Source of the DNA: Trichopria drosophilae | Lineage: Eukaryota; Arthropoda; Insecta; Hymenoptera; Diapriidae | Assembly: GCA_030407085.1 (NCBI GenBank) | Contig: CM059586.1 | Span: forward strand, 10,062,001-10,126,000 | DNA: 64,000 bases | Direction of reading: 5' to 3' | The notes under the pieces: model-generated | What the model saw: the letters and a program-made list of their open reading frames with translations, nothing else | Told to the model about the DNA's origin: nothing | Database searches by the model: none | Program-made: the position numbers and the translations under genes | In this document: positions 46,501 through 59,200 of the stretch, in pieces | Position numbering within the stretch: the first letter of the stretch is position 1 | Layout of the letters: each line of letters starts with the position of its first letter

Positions 46501-49500
46501 TTTAAGATTTCATGGGAGAAGAAAGAGCCGATCAAACTCCATTACTACATTTTGGGGTGCAGGTCGAAAACCCGACAAATCAAAAAGCCGGCAGGTCGAA
46601 AGACCGACAGTCAAAAAACCGACAATCGAAAAGCCGACAGTAAAAAAATCGACAGTTCAAAAAATGACTGTCCTCCTGACAATGTGTCTATTTCTTTTAT
46701 GTGTCTAGTTTTTCGTTTTTTGATTTTTTTATCTGTCGGTTTTTTGACTGTCGGCTTTATGACCATCGGTTTTATGACCTGTCAGCTTTTTTATTTGTCG
46801 GTTTTTCGACCCTCACCCACATTTTGCAATGTGAAAATAGAGAACGAAAAAATATCTTAACTTCTTTTAAAGAAATTTCCGGCTGATTTTGATCACCCAT
46901 TGAAAAATAGGAGAATTATTTCAAATTTGTTATCATCAAAAGTTGAATAAAAAGTTACCGCGAATTGTGTTTTTTTTATTTAATAACCGTAACTTTGTAA
47001 CAAAAAATCGCAGATTATCGAATAAAAGCTTATTTTGAAGGGCGAGGGTAGTACTAATTAAGAATGTAAATAATACAGAAGGCCAAAAATAATTATTACA
47101 GTTGGTACGTCACTTCAAACAGCAAAAAAACACGTTTTCCTAATACATAACCTCAAATATCTCAAAATCCTGCCGTAATGGACCAATTCTGATTTCGGAT
47201 TCGGATTCTACGCACAAAATTACGTTAGAAGTGACCCGCTAGTTATGCGAGTCATCATTGTTGATAATAAGTTTGAAAAGTCAATAAAAATGATATATTT
47301 CTAGTCAGTTCATATCGTATTTTGTAAACATTAACGATTTTTGTTACAAATCCGGTTTGAGGTATAAAACGTATTCATAAAACTAAAATTAATCCAAATT
47401 TAATGCTAAACCTTTAATATAACGTCGTAATTAATTAACCTTTTTCTAGCACTCTACATCTGAATTATGATATAATAACTTTCGTTTGCAGAAATTCGGC
47501 ATATAATATGTTTTAATAATAATCAAATAATATCTAAAATTGTATGTAATTAATTTAACAGAGACATAATAATACACACCTGTTGTATCACAACAGCGCT
47601 TGGATGTAGCACAACAAGACTTCTCGGCGGCAGCTTGAATTTAAAACATACATTCTTTATAAATAATTGAAAAAGCAAGACATATATTATTTTCATGTCA
47701 TATTCATTTTTTTTTAACCATATACGCAAAGGAATGCAGTTAAAATGTAACATAACAAGATTATTTTGATAATAAAGTTGTTTTACTTACCTCCATTGCA
47801 ACCACAGCATTGACAGTTTCCACCTAAACCAAAACAGACCACATCAAAATTAAAAACGTACTATTTGTTTGAATATGAAATAAACAATGAAAATATAAAT
47901 AATATTTTAAATAACTAAATAGAATAAAGTATTTTTGCAATCTTGTACACAAGTTTGGTGTAAAAATGGATTAGGTGTATGGTATAAACGTTTATTAAAC
48001 TGTCGTTCATTGGACGTTTATCTTAAACGCTTAGAAAACGTGTATATTATTCGAAACGAATTTTAAACTTTAGGTCGTTTAGGAGGTATCAGCATAAGTT
48101 TAACGTGCGTTTAATAATGGTATACAAATTGTATATAAACGATAAGTGAATATGGAAATAATCGTTTAAAACACGTGTAAAATGGTTTACCGAACCGTTT
48201 TTTAGGAGGACATCTACACGACATTTCCCTATGCCCTCTAAACGTTAAATGCACCATGATATCTCACAGGGTTAACTAAAATTGGGGGGGGGGGGTTTAG
48301 GGGGATAATACTTAATAGTTAAAGAAATTAAAACGATGAATACAATGTTGACGATTTTCGTGTTTTTTTCGAATCTTTTCGTTCAAATTCTCCAGGAAAA
48401 TAAATTCAAATTAGCATTGATGTACTCTCTTGATTGTTTAGAATGTGAATTCACTCTTTATGGAATAACAGTTAAGCCACACTTAGGAAAGAATGAATGT
48501 TCACTCTTATAGAGTAAAAATTCGCTTTGTATGGAATGAAAATTCGTAAAAATGATTCTTAAAGACTGAAAATTCACTGTTTCATAAGAGTGACTCAATT
48601 TACATTCCATAAAGTTTTTCTCACTCCAAGAAGTTTGATTTTGCAAAAAGTAGATTATTTTTTTCGAGAGTTTTTTTTTTATTTTAAATAATTGCCTACA
48701 CAAAAGTGAAGTTTTATCAACAAATTTTAATAACAATTTGTAAACAAGAAAAATGGATAAAAAATAAATGCAAAATTGGAATAACCAAAATCTTTATTTA
48801 AAAACATTTTTTTAAATATTCGTAGGTCCATTGTCTGACGAGTGTATAATATTTCCAAATAAAAACAGCTTTTTTTACTCTCGTCAATTTCAAATTTGAC
48901 TTTATGTAGACATATTTAAACAATACGTTTCAACGACGTATTTAACTATTTTTAGTTTATATTATACATTTTACATTAGGAAAGCTTTAGTATAAATGGG
49001 AGTTTTAGGATTGAAATTTTGTGATCAGAATTTCCAAATTTATTTCGTTTGTAAATATCACAAATCTGAGACCAATCGTATATTTCCAAAGGCTGCAAAT
49101 AAACCGTCGTTTTAAATTTTCTATGCAAGAATGAAGTACCATATATTCTACATAAAAATAAATGCACTTTTTAAGCAAAAATTCCCTTTTCGTGCAGAGA
49201 AGAAAAAGTAGATTCAAATAAAACAATTAAAAATCGTTTTTTTAAATTTATTCACAAATATTAACGAGATTTTTAAACGTGCGCAGTGAAAACAATCGAC
49301 AAATTTATTTTTATCTTTTTTTCACCATTTCTACAGTATTTTAATCACATACAGTGTCATCAATTTTTTGTTAACTATTACCGAGCTTTAGTAAAAAAAA
49401 TTTATGGAATTACTTAAGCATTCGAATATTACGAATAGTGGGTGTATATAATGTAAAATTTTGAATAGTTTTGTACTAAAATTGCATAATAGGATTAAGA

Positions 49501-49810
49501 ATTAAAACTTCTTAATCTTAAACAAATTATGTTACTTAATAACTAAATTATTAAAATAAAATTTATTTTATTGTTCCATTATTATACAAAAATCGTTTTG
49601 TCTTAAATATTGTTTCAAAATATAAAGATACAATAATAAATAAAATGAATTTAAAATAAAACAAAATATTAAAGTATTAAAAATGAAGGATTAAACAACA
49701 TACAATTGTTTTGACAAAAAATTGCATCTATTACATGAGTGCGAATTTAAAATTCTCGATGTTCTTAACTAAAATTTAATCACTGTTATCAACTCACATT
49801 TGCACGGCAT
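43527..49810 (-). CDS. Metallothionein, single-unit type (64 aa, 21 Cys)
   Basis: Five coding exons on the minus strand: 49798-49810, 47791-47823, 47580-47633, 45495-45554 and 43541-43575, with an untranslated tail to 43527. All junctions are GT-AG and phase 1; total coding length is 195 nt including TAA. The protein begins MPCKCGNCQCC, has CC pairs in the middle (SCCATSKRCCD), a CECCCGESCKC block, and ends CTCRRCQC. It has 21 Cys, no aromatics and no His. This is a normal-sized cytosolic metallothionein for Zn, Cd or Cu. A GTAAGT donor 14 nt after the stop implies a 3' UTR intron, as in the modular gene. The donor after exon 4 is GTATTT, so an alternative short end (two Gly, Ile, stop) is possible. 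The 13-nt first exon mirrors that of the modular short form. Confidence 0.8.
43576..45494 (-). other. Last coding intron of the small metallothionein
   Basis: A 1.9 kb AT-rich intron with no other gene seen. A short AT dinucleotide run lies at about 44514-44530. Confidence 0.5.
46555..46818. mobile_element. hAT-like MITE built of 15-bp tandem units
   Basis: Flanked by an 8-bp direct repeat ACATTTTG (46547-46554 and 46819-46826), as made by hAT-type transposases. The inverted ends are GGGTGCAGGTCGAAAA and, on the minus strand, GGGTGAGGGTCGAAAA. Each arm is a run of about 15-bp units such as CCGACAGTCAAAAAA, so the element folds into a repetitive hairpin. It sits in an intron of the small metallothionein and has no coding function. 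Confidence 0.75.
47824..49797 (-). other. First intron of the small metallothionein
   Basis: About 2 kb, AT-rich. It contains a G-run at about 48284-48296 and, at 48430-48630, several short repeats of 'ATTCACTCTTtATgGAAT' and inverses, probably a decayed MITE. No further Cys-rich exon was seen. Confidence 0.5.
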
Positions 49811-49900
49811 CTTTCAATCTTTACTTGGTAAGGTAGAGGACGAAACTTGCAATCGAACAATTGATACTTGAATAAGTCTCTGGATTTTGAATATATCGAA
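49811..49900 (-). promoter_or_regulatory. Core promoter and 5' UTR of the small metallothionein
   Basis: On the minus strand TATATT (49896-49891) lies about 27 bp before an initiator-like TTCAAGT with its A at 49869. The 5' UTR would be about 59 nt. No canonical TGCRCNC metal-response core was found by eye between 49811 and 50020. Confidence 0.45.
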
Positions 49901-51235
49901 AGTCCCCTACCCTGTCACATCGACATCGCAATCGGGACCGGTAGAAAAGATAAGACGACGAAAATGTGACAGTAATTAATATCTTGTGCAATAATTTGTT
50001 ATTATTCAAGTGCAAATCTAACTGTTAATTCAGTGAAGTATCAAGTTGCGAAAATATATTTCATAAATGATTTTCAAAAAAGAATTAAATACTAGAATTT
50101 ATTTACATATTGTATATTAGTTATAATTGGCTAGTATTTTAATAAGATTATTTAAAAACGGCAATGAAAATTTATGAATGCGATAGTGTCATTATGTAAA
50201 TTTATTCTCTGTGCATTTGATTTTAAATTTAATTAATGAATTGAATGAATTTTGGTTATCAAAGTTAAATTCTACCTATGTATTTTTCACCACAAGTTTA
50301 AACAAATTCAATAAGACTACAATTATTGTATTTTTACATTAATTTCTTGATGTATTAATACATATTCGAATCATAGAAATAAACTCATAAAAAATACTTA
50401 AAAGTCAATTTCTCCTCTAAATTTAAACTATAAAAATGCACATAAATTTCACTAATTTGTTTATTTTATTATTTACTTCTGTAATGTTACTATCGTTTGC
50501 TGTTGTAAATGTACTGATTTGTTGCATCAAGAAATTGAATGAGGATTTTGAACATTATTATCATTTAATAAATATTAATTTGATAATGGCATAACATTAT
50601 TTTTCTTAGAGGCTTATATTTCTACGAAAAATTATAACATTATTATGTAAGGTCCAAATACTATAAGAATGTCAAGGTTTTAAAATAGCAAAAAATAGGT
50701 ATAAAAACTGATATCAAATTTTACCTGTTCATAAATTAGCTGTTTCCAAGAGGTTGATAACAATGAATAATCATCGTAAACATATGGATTAACTACGATT
50801 CTTCTTAAACGAACAATATTACTTTGACCCAAGATCATAGATTTGAACAAATTGAATTTTTAAATTAAATTTGTAGCGAGCTGGGCCAAAAATGTTGAGA
50901 AATCATAATTTTGTCTAATATTTGGTGTAGGGATTTTTAAGGTTGCTGATTGCGACTCCAGTGTCTCAATTTTAACTTCCCGATGCCCAGGGAAGTTATT
51001 GTAATCACCTCGAAAATTGAAAATGCTAATTTTATATCACCTCGTTTTGTGACCACTAGAACCAAACTGACAAATTTTTACATGTACGGGTGAAACCCAC
51101 ATTTTGTCCAACTATTTCTCTTCAACGGATGAAGCGAATTCATAAAATCTTTTTTAATCGATGCGTTCTGACCTAACTTTGACCTAACTTTGTCGGTTTT
51201 CTTATTTGTCGGGATATTGAGGTGCACCCCATGTT

Positions 51236-52137
51236 CCCTGCTTAAAAAAAGCGGATAGGAATGGACGCATATGGATAGAAATGTTATCCGAAATTCGATC
51301 ATTTCTATCGATTTCAATCCGTTTCTATCCAATACACTCATATTTATCCGAAAATATCCGTAAAAAGTATTACAACTTAATCCAATTTTGTAAGAATCTA
51401 TAAAAACCACTAATTGTAAGTTCATCCATTTTCATTCGACCTAACGGATACACATTCTTTCCACTTTTATCCGAAGACTCTATCTTATCCGTATCTGTCC
51501 ACTAATCGTATACAGATCCTATCCAATCCAATCCACTGTATCATCCGAAACTGAAACGTGCAATTCTATCCATTTGTATCCTATCGTTTGAGCGCCAATC
51601 CTTTCCACTTTCATCCCAAGACTCTATCTTATTTGTATCTGTCCACTAATCATATACATATCCTATCCAATCTTATCATCAAGAGATCGGATAGAAACGT
51701 ATTCACTTGCGAGGAGAGCATCCGGACGATAATGGATACAGTTGTCATCAAGAGATCAGAAAGAAACGTATTCTCTTGCGAAGAGAGCGCCCGGACCATA
51801 ATGGATAGAGGTGTAAACACGAGATCGGATAAAAACGTATTACATTTAGTACGCACAATAAATGGAAAGAATTGGATAAAAATGAAACGGATGGAACATG
51901 ATTAACTTGTACATGGTAGATTTCGGATAGATAAGTATTAATTTGGCATACTCATCATTTGCGGATGGAACAGGATGGAACCGGATTGGAACTTTTCGTA
52001 AATCAGTTGGATGTAAACGTATTGTTTCTCTATCCAATATTCGGATAAAGAATGATTAAAATAATACATTTAGAAAACGGGACGCAAACGGATTGACTTG
52101 GAATCCTATCCATTTCTATCCGTTTTTCTAAGCAGGG
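51236..52137. mobile_element. Inverted-repeat element made of GGATAGAAA-type units (902 bp)
   Basis: The tips are inverted: CCCTGCTTAAAAAAAGCGGA at the left and CCCTGCTTAGAAAAACGGAT when the right end is read on the minus strand. The interior is almost entirely variants of ATCCGTTTCTATCC or its complement. Higher-order tandem repeats are visible: a unit of about 65 bp with 'AGATCGGATAGAAACGTATT' near 51684, 51747 and 51820, and a block of about 140 bp repeated at 51479 and 51620. No clear target duplication was found. Confidence 0.65.
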
Positions 52138-53034
52138 TTCGTTTTCAAAAGTATCACAAGTGAATAACATAAAATTTAGTACGACCAATTACTCTACCAG
52201 ATCTAATAAAAGTAGGAATCGATTGAACTACAGTTTCATATAAAAAAAAAGGATTTCAATTTAGGAAACTACTATTTTTTCGGGTCTTTTTCCATTCTAT
52301 GTGTCATATTGGAGAAACGACTGCAGATATTGGAAAATGGACTTCAGATTCAGAAAGAGCAAACTTATAAGAAACTTATAAAATATAGACTTGTATAAAT
52401 ATTTATTTATCATTTCTATGAAAATTATTTAGATAAAAAAAGGCGACAATTTATGCCATTTCAAGACGAAACGGGTTAATGTCACGTTCATCTCTCTTTT
52501 ACTGACTTGCGATTGAGTTTTCGAAAAAATGCATGAAACCTTTTTTGTCGATAATTTTGCGCTCTTCGTGTTTTATTTGAAACATTTTTTCGGCAGACTC
52601 TACTAAGATTGTTAAAAAACGCGTTTTTCACGGTTTTTTCCGAAATATAGCGGTCTGGATATGGCCGACAATTTTTTTTGTGAAACTCGGATTCAGGAGC
52701 TCCAAATACGTCGAAAATACATTTTTTTTGACGTGAGCGAATCTTTCCGAAGTTTTGCCGATAAAAGATTAAAATAATAAAATAATTGTTGGCCCCTCCA
52801 ATACATTTTGAATTACTGGAGTGATATGTGGGATGATTATACTTTAATTGTTAATATTTTCTTCTTCTTTGATTTTTTTCTAAGTGAAATATCTCTTCAA
52901 ATTGAGTATTCTATAAAAACAAAATGAATTTTATGAGTATAAATACTCAGTAAGATTTCACTATATTATTAATTTTTGAATAAAGAAATACCTATACTAC
53001 TTTATCACTGCTTTTGAAAATTGTTTCGGTTTAA

Positions 53035-53578
53035 CCCATTAACGTCAAGTAGGACACAATTTTTTCGAAAATTCGAAAAATAAGAAATTGTAACAATATA
53101 TTCTGAAAAAATTTGAGAGGATTTTTTGACTCATTCTAAAACGTATTTATTCTTAGAAAATTTTTTCTGAAGTCTATAGTTTTCAAGAAAAACTATTGTT
53201 AAGTTTTAATTAGAAATTTGTCATTGCAGTCGCCATTTTGTAATCACCATGTTAGTTTTTAAATATTAAAAAAATTTATCTTAATACTGTAACTATTGGG
53301 TCCAAGTTTAATGAAGAAATTTTCTGTCGACAAATATTCATTCGATGAGAAAAAAATGTTTTATAAAAAAGAACACTCGATTTTTCGCGTTATTTTGACA
53401 TTTAAATCGCCATATTTAATTTTCTAATTAAGATAGCTCAATTTTGACAACAGCACTGAAAAGAGCGACCTCGAAAATAGTAACACATGTACTTTTCAAT
53501 TTATTTGAACTTGGATTTTCATATGAAATTTTTGACTGAAATTTAAGTGAAAAAAGTGTCCTACTTGACGTTAATGGG
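53035..53578. mobile_element. PiggyBac-type MITE with perfect ends (544 bp)
   Basis: TTAA at 53031-53034 and 53579-53582. The terminal inverted repeats are perfect for at least 20 bp (CCCATTAACGTCAAGTAGGA), an indication of recent movement compared with the other elements here. The interior is AT-rich and non-coding. It is a different family from the elements at 27491 and 30812. Confidence 0.8.
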
Positions 53579-53834
53579 TTAAACAAAAGTAGTTAGGAGA
53601 CTGAAAATTTCTTACAACATTTGACCTTTACAATGGCGTTTTGTTTTGGTTTTTGTGTTGACATTCTTATAACTTTATGATCGGTAAACATCTGGTAAAT
53701 TTGATTATTCAAAACGAATATTAACTAATTTTTAATTTTTTTTTAATAAAATAGTTTTCTAAATGTTTGCGTTTAAATGTCTTTCTTTCTATGGCTAAGA
53801 TTTTTACATTATTAAAAGCAAAGCTATGTCCTGT

Positions 53835-54622
53835 CCCAATAAACACACTTTTGAAGTAAAGAATTCTTTAGGTAATCTCGAATGTCCGCAACAAATCATT
53901 GCAAAAGTAGTCACGAAGTAATCATTATGAAAAAATGTATGACTTGAAACACGATCGGCTAAAGGAAAAGTATGTCACATTTATGATAAAAGTAGTCCTA
54001 AAGTATTCTTTGTGAATAAATTAATGATACACGTCGACAACAGTGGACGTTTCGAGCGCCCACCGCATGGTGGTGCATCAACACATGCACTCTGTATATT
54101 ATCATACACAACCATTCTCGCAAGTGAGGAAGGTACTAGTTGTTCCATATAAAAGTACCTCCTTCTGCATGGCATTAATGATTAAGTATTTGTATACCAC
54201 CTGCGCGATGTTTGCGAACTAGACTGTAATGTAATAATAATAGTCAATAATGTATTGGAAAATGCATTGTTTCAATGATTGCGTGTTTAAGTACATTTTT
54301 ATCAATTTATTACAAAAGAATTATTAACAAAAAACCATTCCAAAAGAATTCTTTAGGAATTCTTAGATGTTTCGATGCTAATTGGATATTCATGCTATTA
54401 CGTAAAAGAATTCTTTATGAAAATGTTATTATAGGTTTTGAAGAACCTTTTACCAAATACGTTTAAAAAAGAATTCTTATGTAACTCTTTATTTAATAAC
54501 TATAGCGGACATTAGTTATATTTTTAAGCACGCACGAATAATTCTTCTAGAATTCTTCTTTCATAAAAGCATTCAAGAAGTATTCTTTTTAAATATTTAA
54601 AAATTGTGTTTTGCTTATTGGG
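53835..54622. mobile_element. CCCAATAA-tipped inverted-repeat element (788 bp)
   Basis: The left end CCCAATAAACACACTTTTGA mirrors the right end TTGTGTTTTGCTTATTGGG. The subterminal word AAAGAATTCTTTA recurs several times. A related copy lies at 62178-62675, sharing 'ATAACTATAGCGGACATT' in inverse orientation. No coding function. Confidence 0.6.
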
Positions 54623-54992
54623 GTGTTTATCCTATGTATACTTTAATTATTATTTTTTAAGCACAGGGTCGCAGGAAATAAGTCTACGCCTCTGTACACG
54701 CAAAAAATAACGCCATCAATAAACCCGTCGATGTTTTGTTTTAATTGATAACAGTAAGCAAAGTGTACAAAATCTCGTTATCAGAAATTCCCAAAGCAAA
54801 TCACTTCTGACCATTTTTATAAACGTTTTATCAGTGTAATCATTCATCTCGTGATACACTTTCGAAAATGCTTTCGTTTATGATAATAAATGCCAAAACG
54901 AACATTTGCAGAACAAAAAGAAAATAAGTTTCAAAAATACAAACACAGAATATAAAGTAATTTTGTATTCTAAACAATATAGAATATATAAA

Positions 54993-55099
54993 CCCTCCAA
55001 ACACGGAAAGTAACAGTTATGTAATATTTACGTAATGGTTACATTGTTACATAAATGTTACATAGTTGTTATATAACTGTTACTTTTGTGTTTGGAGGG
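54993..55099. mobile_element. Small palindromic MITE (107 bp)
   Basis: CCCTCCAAACACGGAAAGTA at the left mirrors TACTTTTGTGTTTGGAGGG at the right, and the arms continue as AACAGTTATGTAA against TTATATAACTGTT. The whole element is one hairpin. AAA occurs on both sides but is not informative. Confidence 0.7.
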
Positions 55100-56029
55100 A
55101 AAGGAATACAAAATATATACATAAATAATTTAAATTAATATTGAATTAAATAAATCTAAATAAAATACCATACTTCCGATAACCGATTACTTACGATGAT
55201 ATTTTAAAATATATATATATACTTCAACAATAGTATACGCAGGTCAATATTTTTAGGTTAGGTAGTATTCTAAAAAGCTCTATTGAAAATTACGAAAGAT
55301 GAACAGTCGATAAATATGTATCAACGGTCGATAATACAGATTTCTATTCAGAAAAATTTAACATTAAGGATAAAAATTTATATAAAAAATTTGAATTTAA
55401 AATAGTCTGTTCTTTCAAAAATCACAAAAAACTTTCAATATTCAAATATTTTTCGAAATTACAATCCATATATTAAAAAATGTACCTAGTTTACTCGGTC
55501 GATAAAATCTTTAAGTCGCATGATTAGCCGCTAGAGCGATGCATAATTGAATTTGAAATTTGAAAAACTAATTTTTCTTCAACCATTTTTGTTTCATTTT
55601 TTAAAATCATATACTTTATTTTCTTTTTTCATAAAACTGTCGTCTTTGCACTTTACCGATTAGGTAGGACCTTGTGGACGAAGTTTCGATCGTCACGAAT
55701 TATAATAATCGACCAACAAAAAAAAAGACTTCGACTTTTTGTTACGCATTCTTACATGATTCATTTATTATCTATCATGACTCGTTATTTCGGATGCACC
55801 GAGATGCAATCGCCGGAAGTGATGGAATGCAAAAATCGTGAATCTCGCCAGAATTCATCGTACGAGAAAATTAGAAGCTAAATTTGGCTGGTTCTGTCTA
55901 AAAAAGTAAACTTTCAATTACGCGTTGGCCTCTTTTCGTCGAGATCAAAACAATTATCTTATCAATATTTGATGATTGGATAATTGAACGATTAATTAAC
56001 CGTGAATTAATTTAAATCAACGGGGAGTC

Positions 56030-56260
56030 TGCATTCTTCGAATCAGTAATTTCTGTGAAGATAGAGGTTAGTTTGCTTTTGCAATCTCATGCTTCGACAA
56101 AATTGTTATATACGATATTTATAGAAATAATAACAATGTAATGTTTATTAATCTTGAGTTTCAGATCTTCAACAGTCGATGATCAAATGAATTCTTATCG
56201 GAGGTTTGTTGCGGTAAACAATTGCATTTTGCCGAAAACAAAAAGACCATAATCGATCCA
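56030..56260 (+). promoter_or_regulatory. Putative promoter and 5' UTR of the Patched-related gene
   Basis: TCAGT at 56043-56047 could be an initiator; no TATA box precedes it. A possible 5' UTR intron runs from GTTAGT (56067) to TTTCAG (about 56163). A two-codon upstream ATG frame lies near 56178. The DNA from 55640 to here is less AT-rich than its neighbours, in keeping with a promoter region. This is an inference from position and weak motifs. Confidence 0.35.
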
Positions 56261-59200
56261 ATGGAAATTGCACAAATAAGAAATAGGAGGACACTGCAGG
56301 AGAAACTTTATATTATTCCGCAACGAATCTCACATTTTATAGAAAGCTTCTTCTATACGTAAGTATTATTGCTCTTCTTTACTTATAATTTTGATGAATT
56401 GGTTTATTGTATTCAATACACAATTTATATTTATACCACTGTCAAATCGGAGCTTTTTTATATTATATTACATTGTTTATTATCCCAACAAACGAAGAAT
56501 GATTTAAAATTATTCAAAAGTAACATCACAAATGAATCGGTCCATGCAAAAAGGGCACTAAGTCCATTTTTCGGTAAATTGAGATAATGATAAATTCTAA
56601 CTTTTGAGGCTCCGGTCTTTCATTTGGCACTTATTAAAATTTTTAATCTTCATTTCCTGATGTCCGATTTTTGCAAAAAGGGCCCCAAGTCCAGGACTTA
56701 GGTCCCTTTTTGCATAAATTGGAAGTGACATTTTTTTATATCGGGTATTATTTACACTGAGAAAAAAATGTAGTAAACGATAGTATTTAATACTACTTGT
56801 TGCAGTAAAATATGTGCCAATAAATACATGTCGTATATATTTTACCACTATAAATTGTCATGTAAGATATATTGTAGGATACGCGTTGTAGTTGTAATAG
56901 TTACAACTACACTGGTGAACAACAAATACTGTACCAGTTTTGTATACTATCCATATTGATAAATATAGTTATGTTAACATATTCGAAAATCATGTTAGCA
57001 CAATGTTTAGTATTGAAATATTAAATATGAATTATTCAAACTTATTCGTATTAAGAGAGATTTGTTTACTGATTATTACACACATACTTACTGTATTTAC
57101 AAATAACAGTAATCTTTCGGAACTATTATAATTTAACGTCGGTTAAAATTACAATAATATATACCAGATAAATATCTAGGTTTTTAGAATTCCCTGATCG
57201 AATAGCCTACTTATGAAAAAGATAATGAATTTAGTTCTTAATACACCGCAAAATGTAATTTTACATTGTATTACACTTTTGCAAATAAATTAGTTACCTG
57301 TGTTATAAAATTATTACTTTTTTTTCATGTTACTCGTGATTCATGCAAAAAGGGACCTAAGTCCACTGATATTTTTTATAATTATTAAAAATCCTCTTTA
57401 ACTTTAAGCATAGAATGATATTAGTACTATTGTAAGTGCATAAAAGCAACATTTCTATTAAATAATATTTTTATTTTTCATTCTGTAATAAAAGTAAATC
57501 AGTTTTTTGCGTTTTCCCAACAATTATCTATATGGACTTAGTGCCCTTTTTGCATGAACCGATTCAAATGTTGAGTACAGGTAATAATTTAAGATTTTCT
57601 AATGTTAAAGTTTTGGATAATGAGAAACATTGGAAAAAAAGAAATTTGATAATAGTATTAATTATAGAGTTAACACAGAGAAATTATGTGGTTTTTACAT
57701 CATATTGATTTAATAGTTGTGACATATTTTAAGTTTTATTTAGACATTTTAACTTTTTTACACCATTAATTTTAGAGTTTCTTATTTAATGTCTTTCATT
57801 TGCATGTTCGTAATGGTCTATTATGTTGCGTATCCAGCAAACCGAAAAGAATTGAGAAGTTTTGAAAATCCCAAAATTGATTCCTTTTTGTTAACATTTT
57901 TAATCCTTGCATATACTTTAATACTTTTGTATCCTTATGAAAGTAATTAGAGTTCATATTTGAATTCTTTGCAATACTCAAAAATGGCTGCTACTTTTTG
58001 GACGCTTTTCTATTCTTCCACGAGTATTGTTTATTTTTTAATACTTCTAAATTCTCCAAAGAATAAAAGAAAGTTTATAATGAATTCTTTCGAATACTTA
58101 TTGAAGTATTCAGTTTTGTTTCTTGAATCGTTTTGAATAGTCGACTTGTAGAAAGTGTTTACAATACTTCTAAAAGCTCAACATTTTACTCATGAAACCC
58201 TTTTCATGAAAAATAATTTAGAAATAGAGTATTTAAACTTTTCGCACTCCAAATAATTTGAAAAATTTGTTCAGTACTCGGTGCTGGTTTCAGATTTGGT
58301 CGCAATAATGTATCAAATAGCGATGGCATCTATTATAACTGTTGTAAATGGTTACATATATTTAAAATTAAACAATTCAAAATAATATCATATTTATTGC
58401 ACATCATATTGAAATAGGAGGTGTATATTGAAATTCATGACATTCGCAAGTCATATTATCAGTTGTGATTTTTGATTTTTAGATTAGGCATACAGTTAAC
58501 AAATTTCCCTTAAATTCTTCTATTATACAAGAAGAGTTCACAATAACTGTTAAGCCTTTAAAAACTAAATTTAGCATGTGCCAATAAATTATGTATATTT
58601 TTCTGATGAATCACGTTTCAATTTTCCATATTTGAGGGCTTTAAACTTATGAACTATATGCGGCACACTGTTCTGCCGGTGCTTAAACCACTTCTTTTTA
58701 TTCATAGAATAACAAAATATTAATATAGTCACATTTAATATGTCGTTACAAAAGTTACAGCAGCCGAATTACGAAAAAGTTCAATTTTAAAAAAGTTATC
58801 TCGCAATTTTGAGTGTTCCTCCTTTCATTTTGATGAAAGGCACATCCTTCTTGTCATGATTTTTTACTTCCATATAATCTCAACTACTTAAACTGTGAGC
58901 ACAAAAGCACACAAAGCTTTGTTAAAAAATAATTATTGCGAATGTTGAAAAAAAAAACATAATTGTCGCGCACAAGAAATTGTCAAATTCGATACTGGCG
59001 AATTCAGGGTTAAATTCGTTCATGATTCTAATGTCGAACACTCATTAGAGACACATAAGAGGCACTATTATCTACCAAAATATGATGTTTCTTATTTATT
59101 TTTATGATTTTTAAGGTATCATAACGGATGTCATGTTAAAGTTTAAAAGTTCTGGAGATATGCACATATACTTTGTTACAACAAATCATAACATTATCTA

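Larger units (their letters stand above)
49901..55640. other. Gene-less, repeat-rich stretch
   Basis: No supportable gene. It contains a decayed piggyBac-type box near 50930-50970, the GGATAGAAA-repeat element (51236-52137), a piggyBac-type MITE (53035-53578), a CCCAATAA-tipped element (53835-54622) and a small palindromic MITE (54993-55099). Open frames in 51.5-52.0 kb are simple products of the tandem repeats. Confidence 0.5.

Noticed and set aside
46552..46886. Lys/Asp/Ser-rich open frames near 46.6-46.9 kb
   Set aside because: They translate the 15-bp units of the hAT-like MITE and are not genes.
51680..51850. Possible CRISPR-like array of spaced repeats
   Set aside because: The units are contiguous degenerate tandem repeats without unique spacers, in a eukaryotic transposon-like element.
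51558..51905. Open frame with repeated RSDRNVFTCEES-like units
   Set aside because: It is a translation of the 65-bp tandem repeat inside the 51236-52137 element; the opposite strand is equally open.
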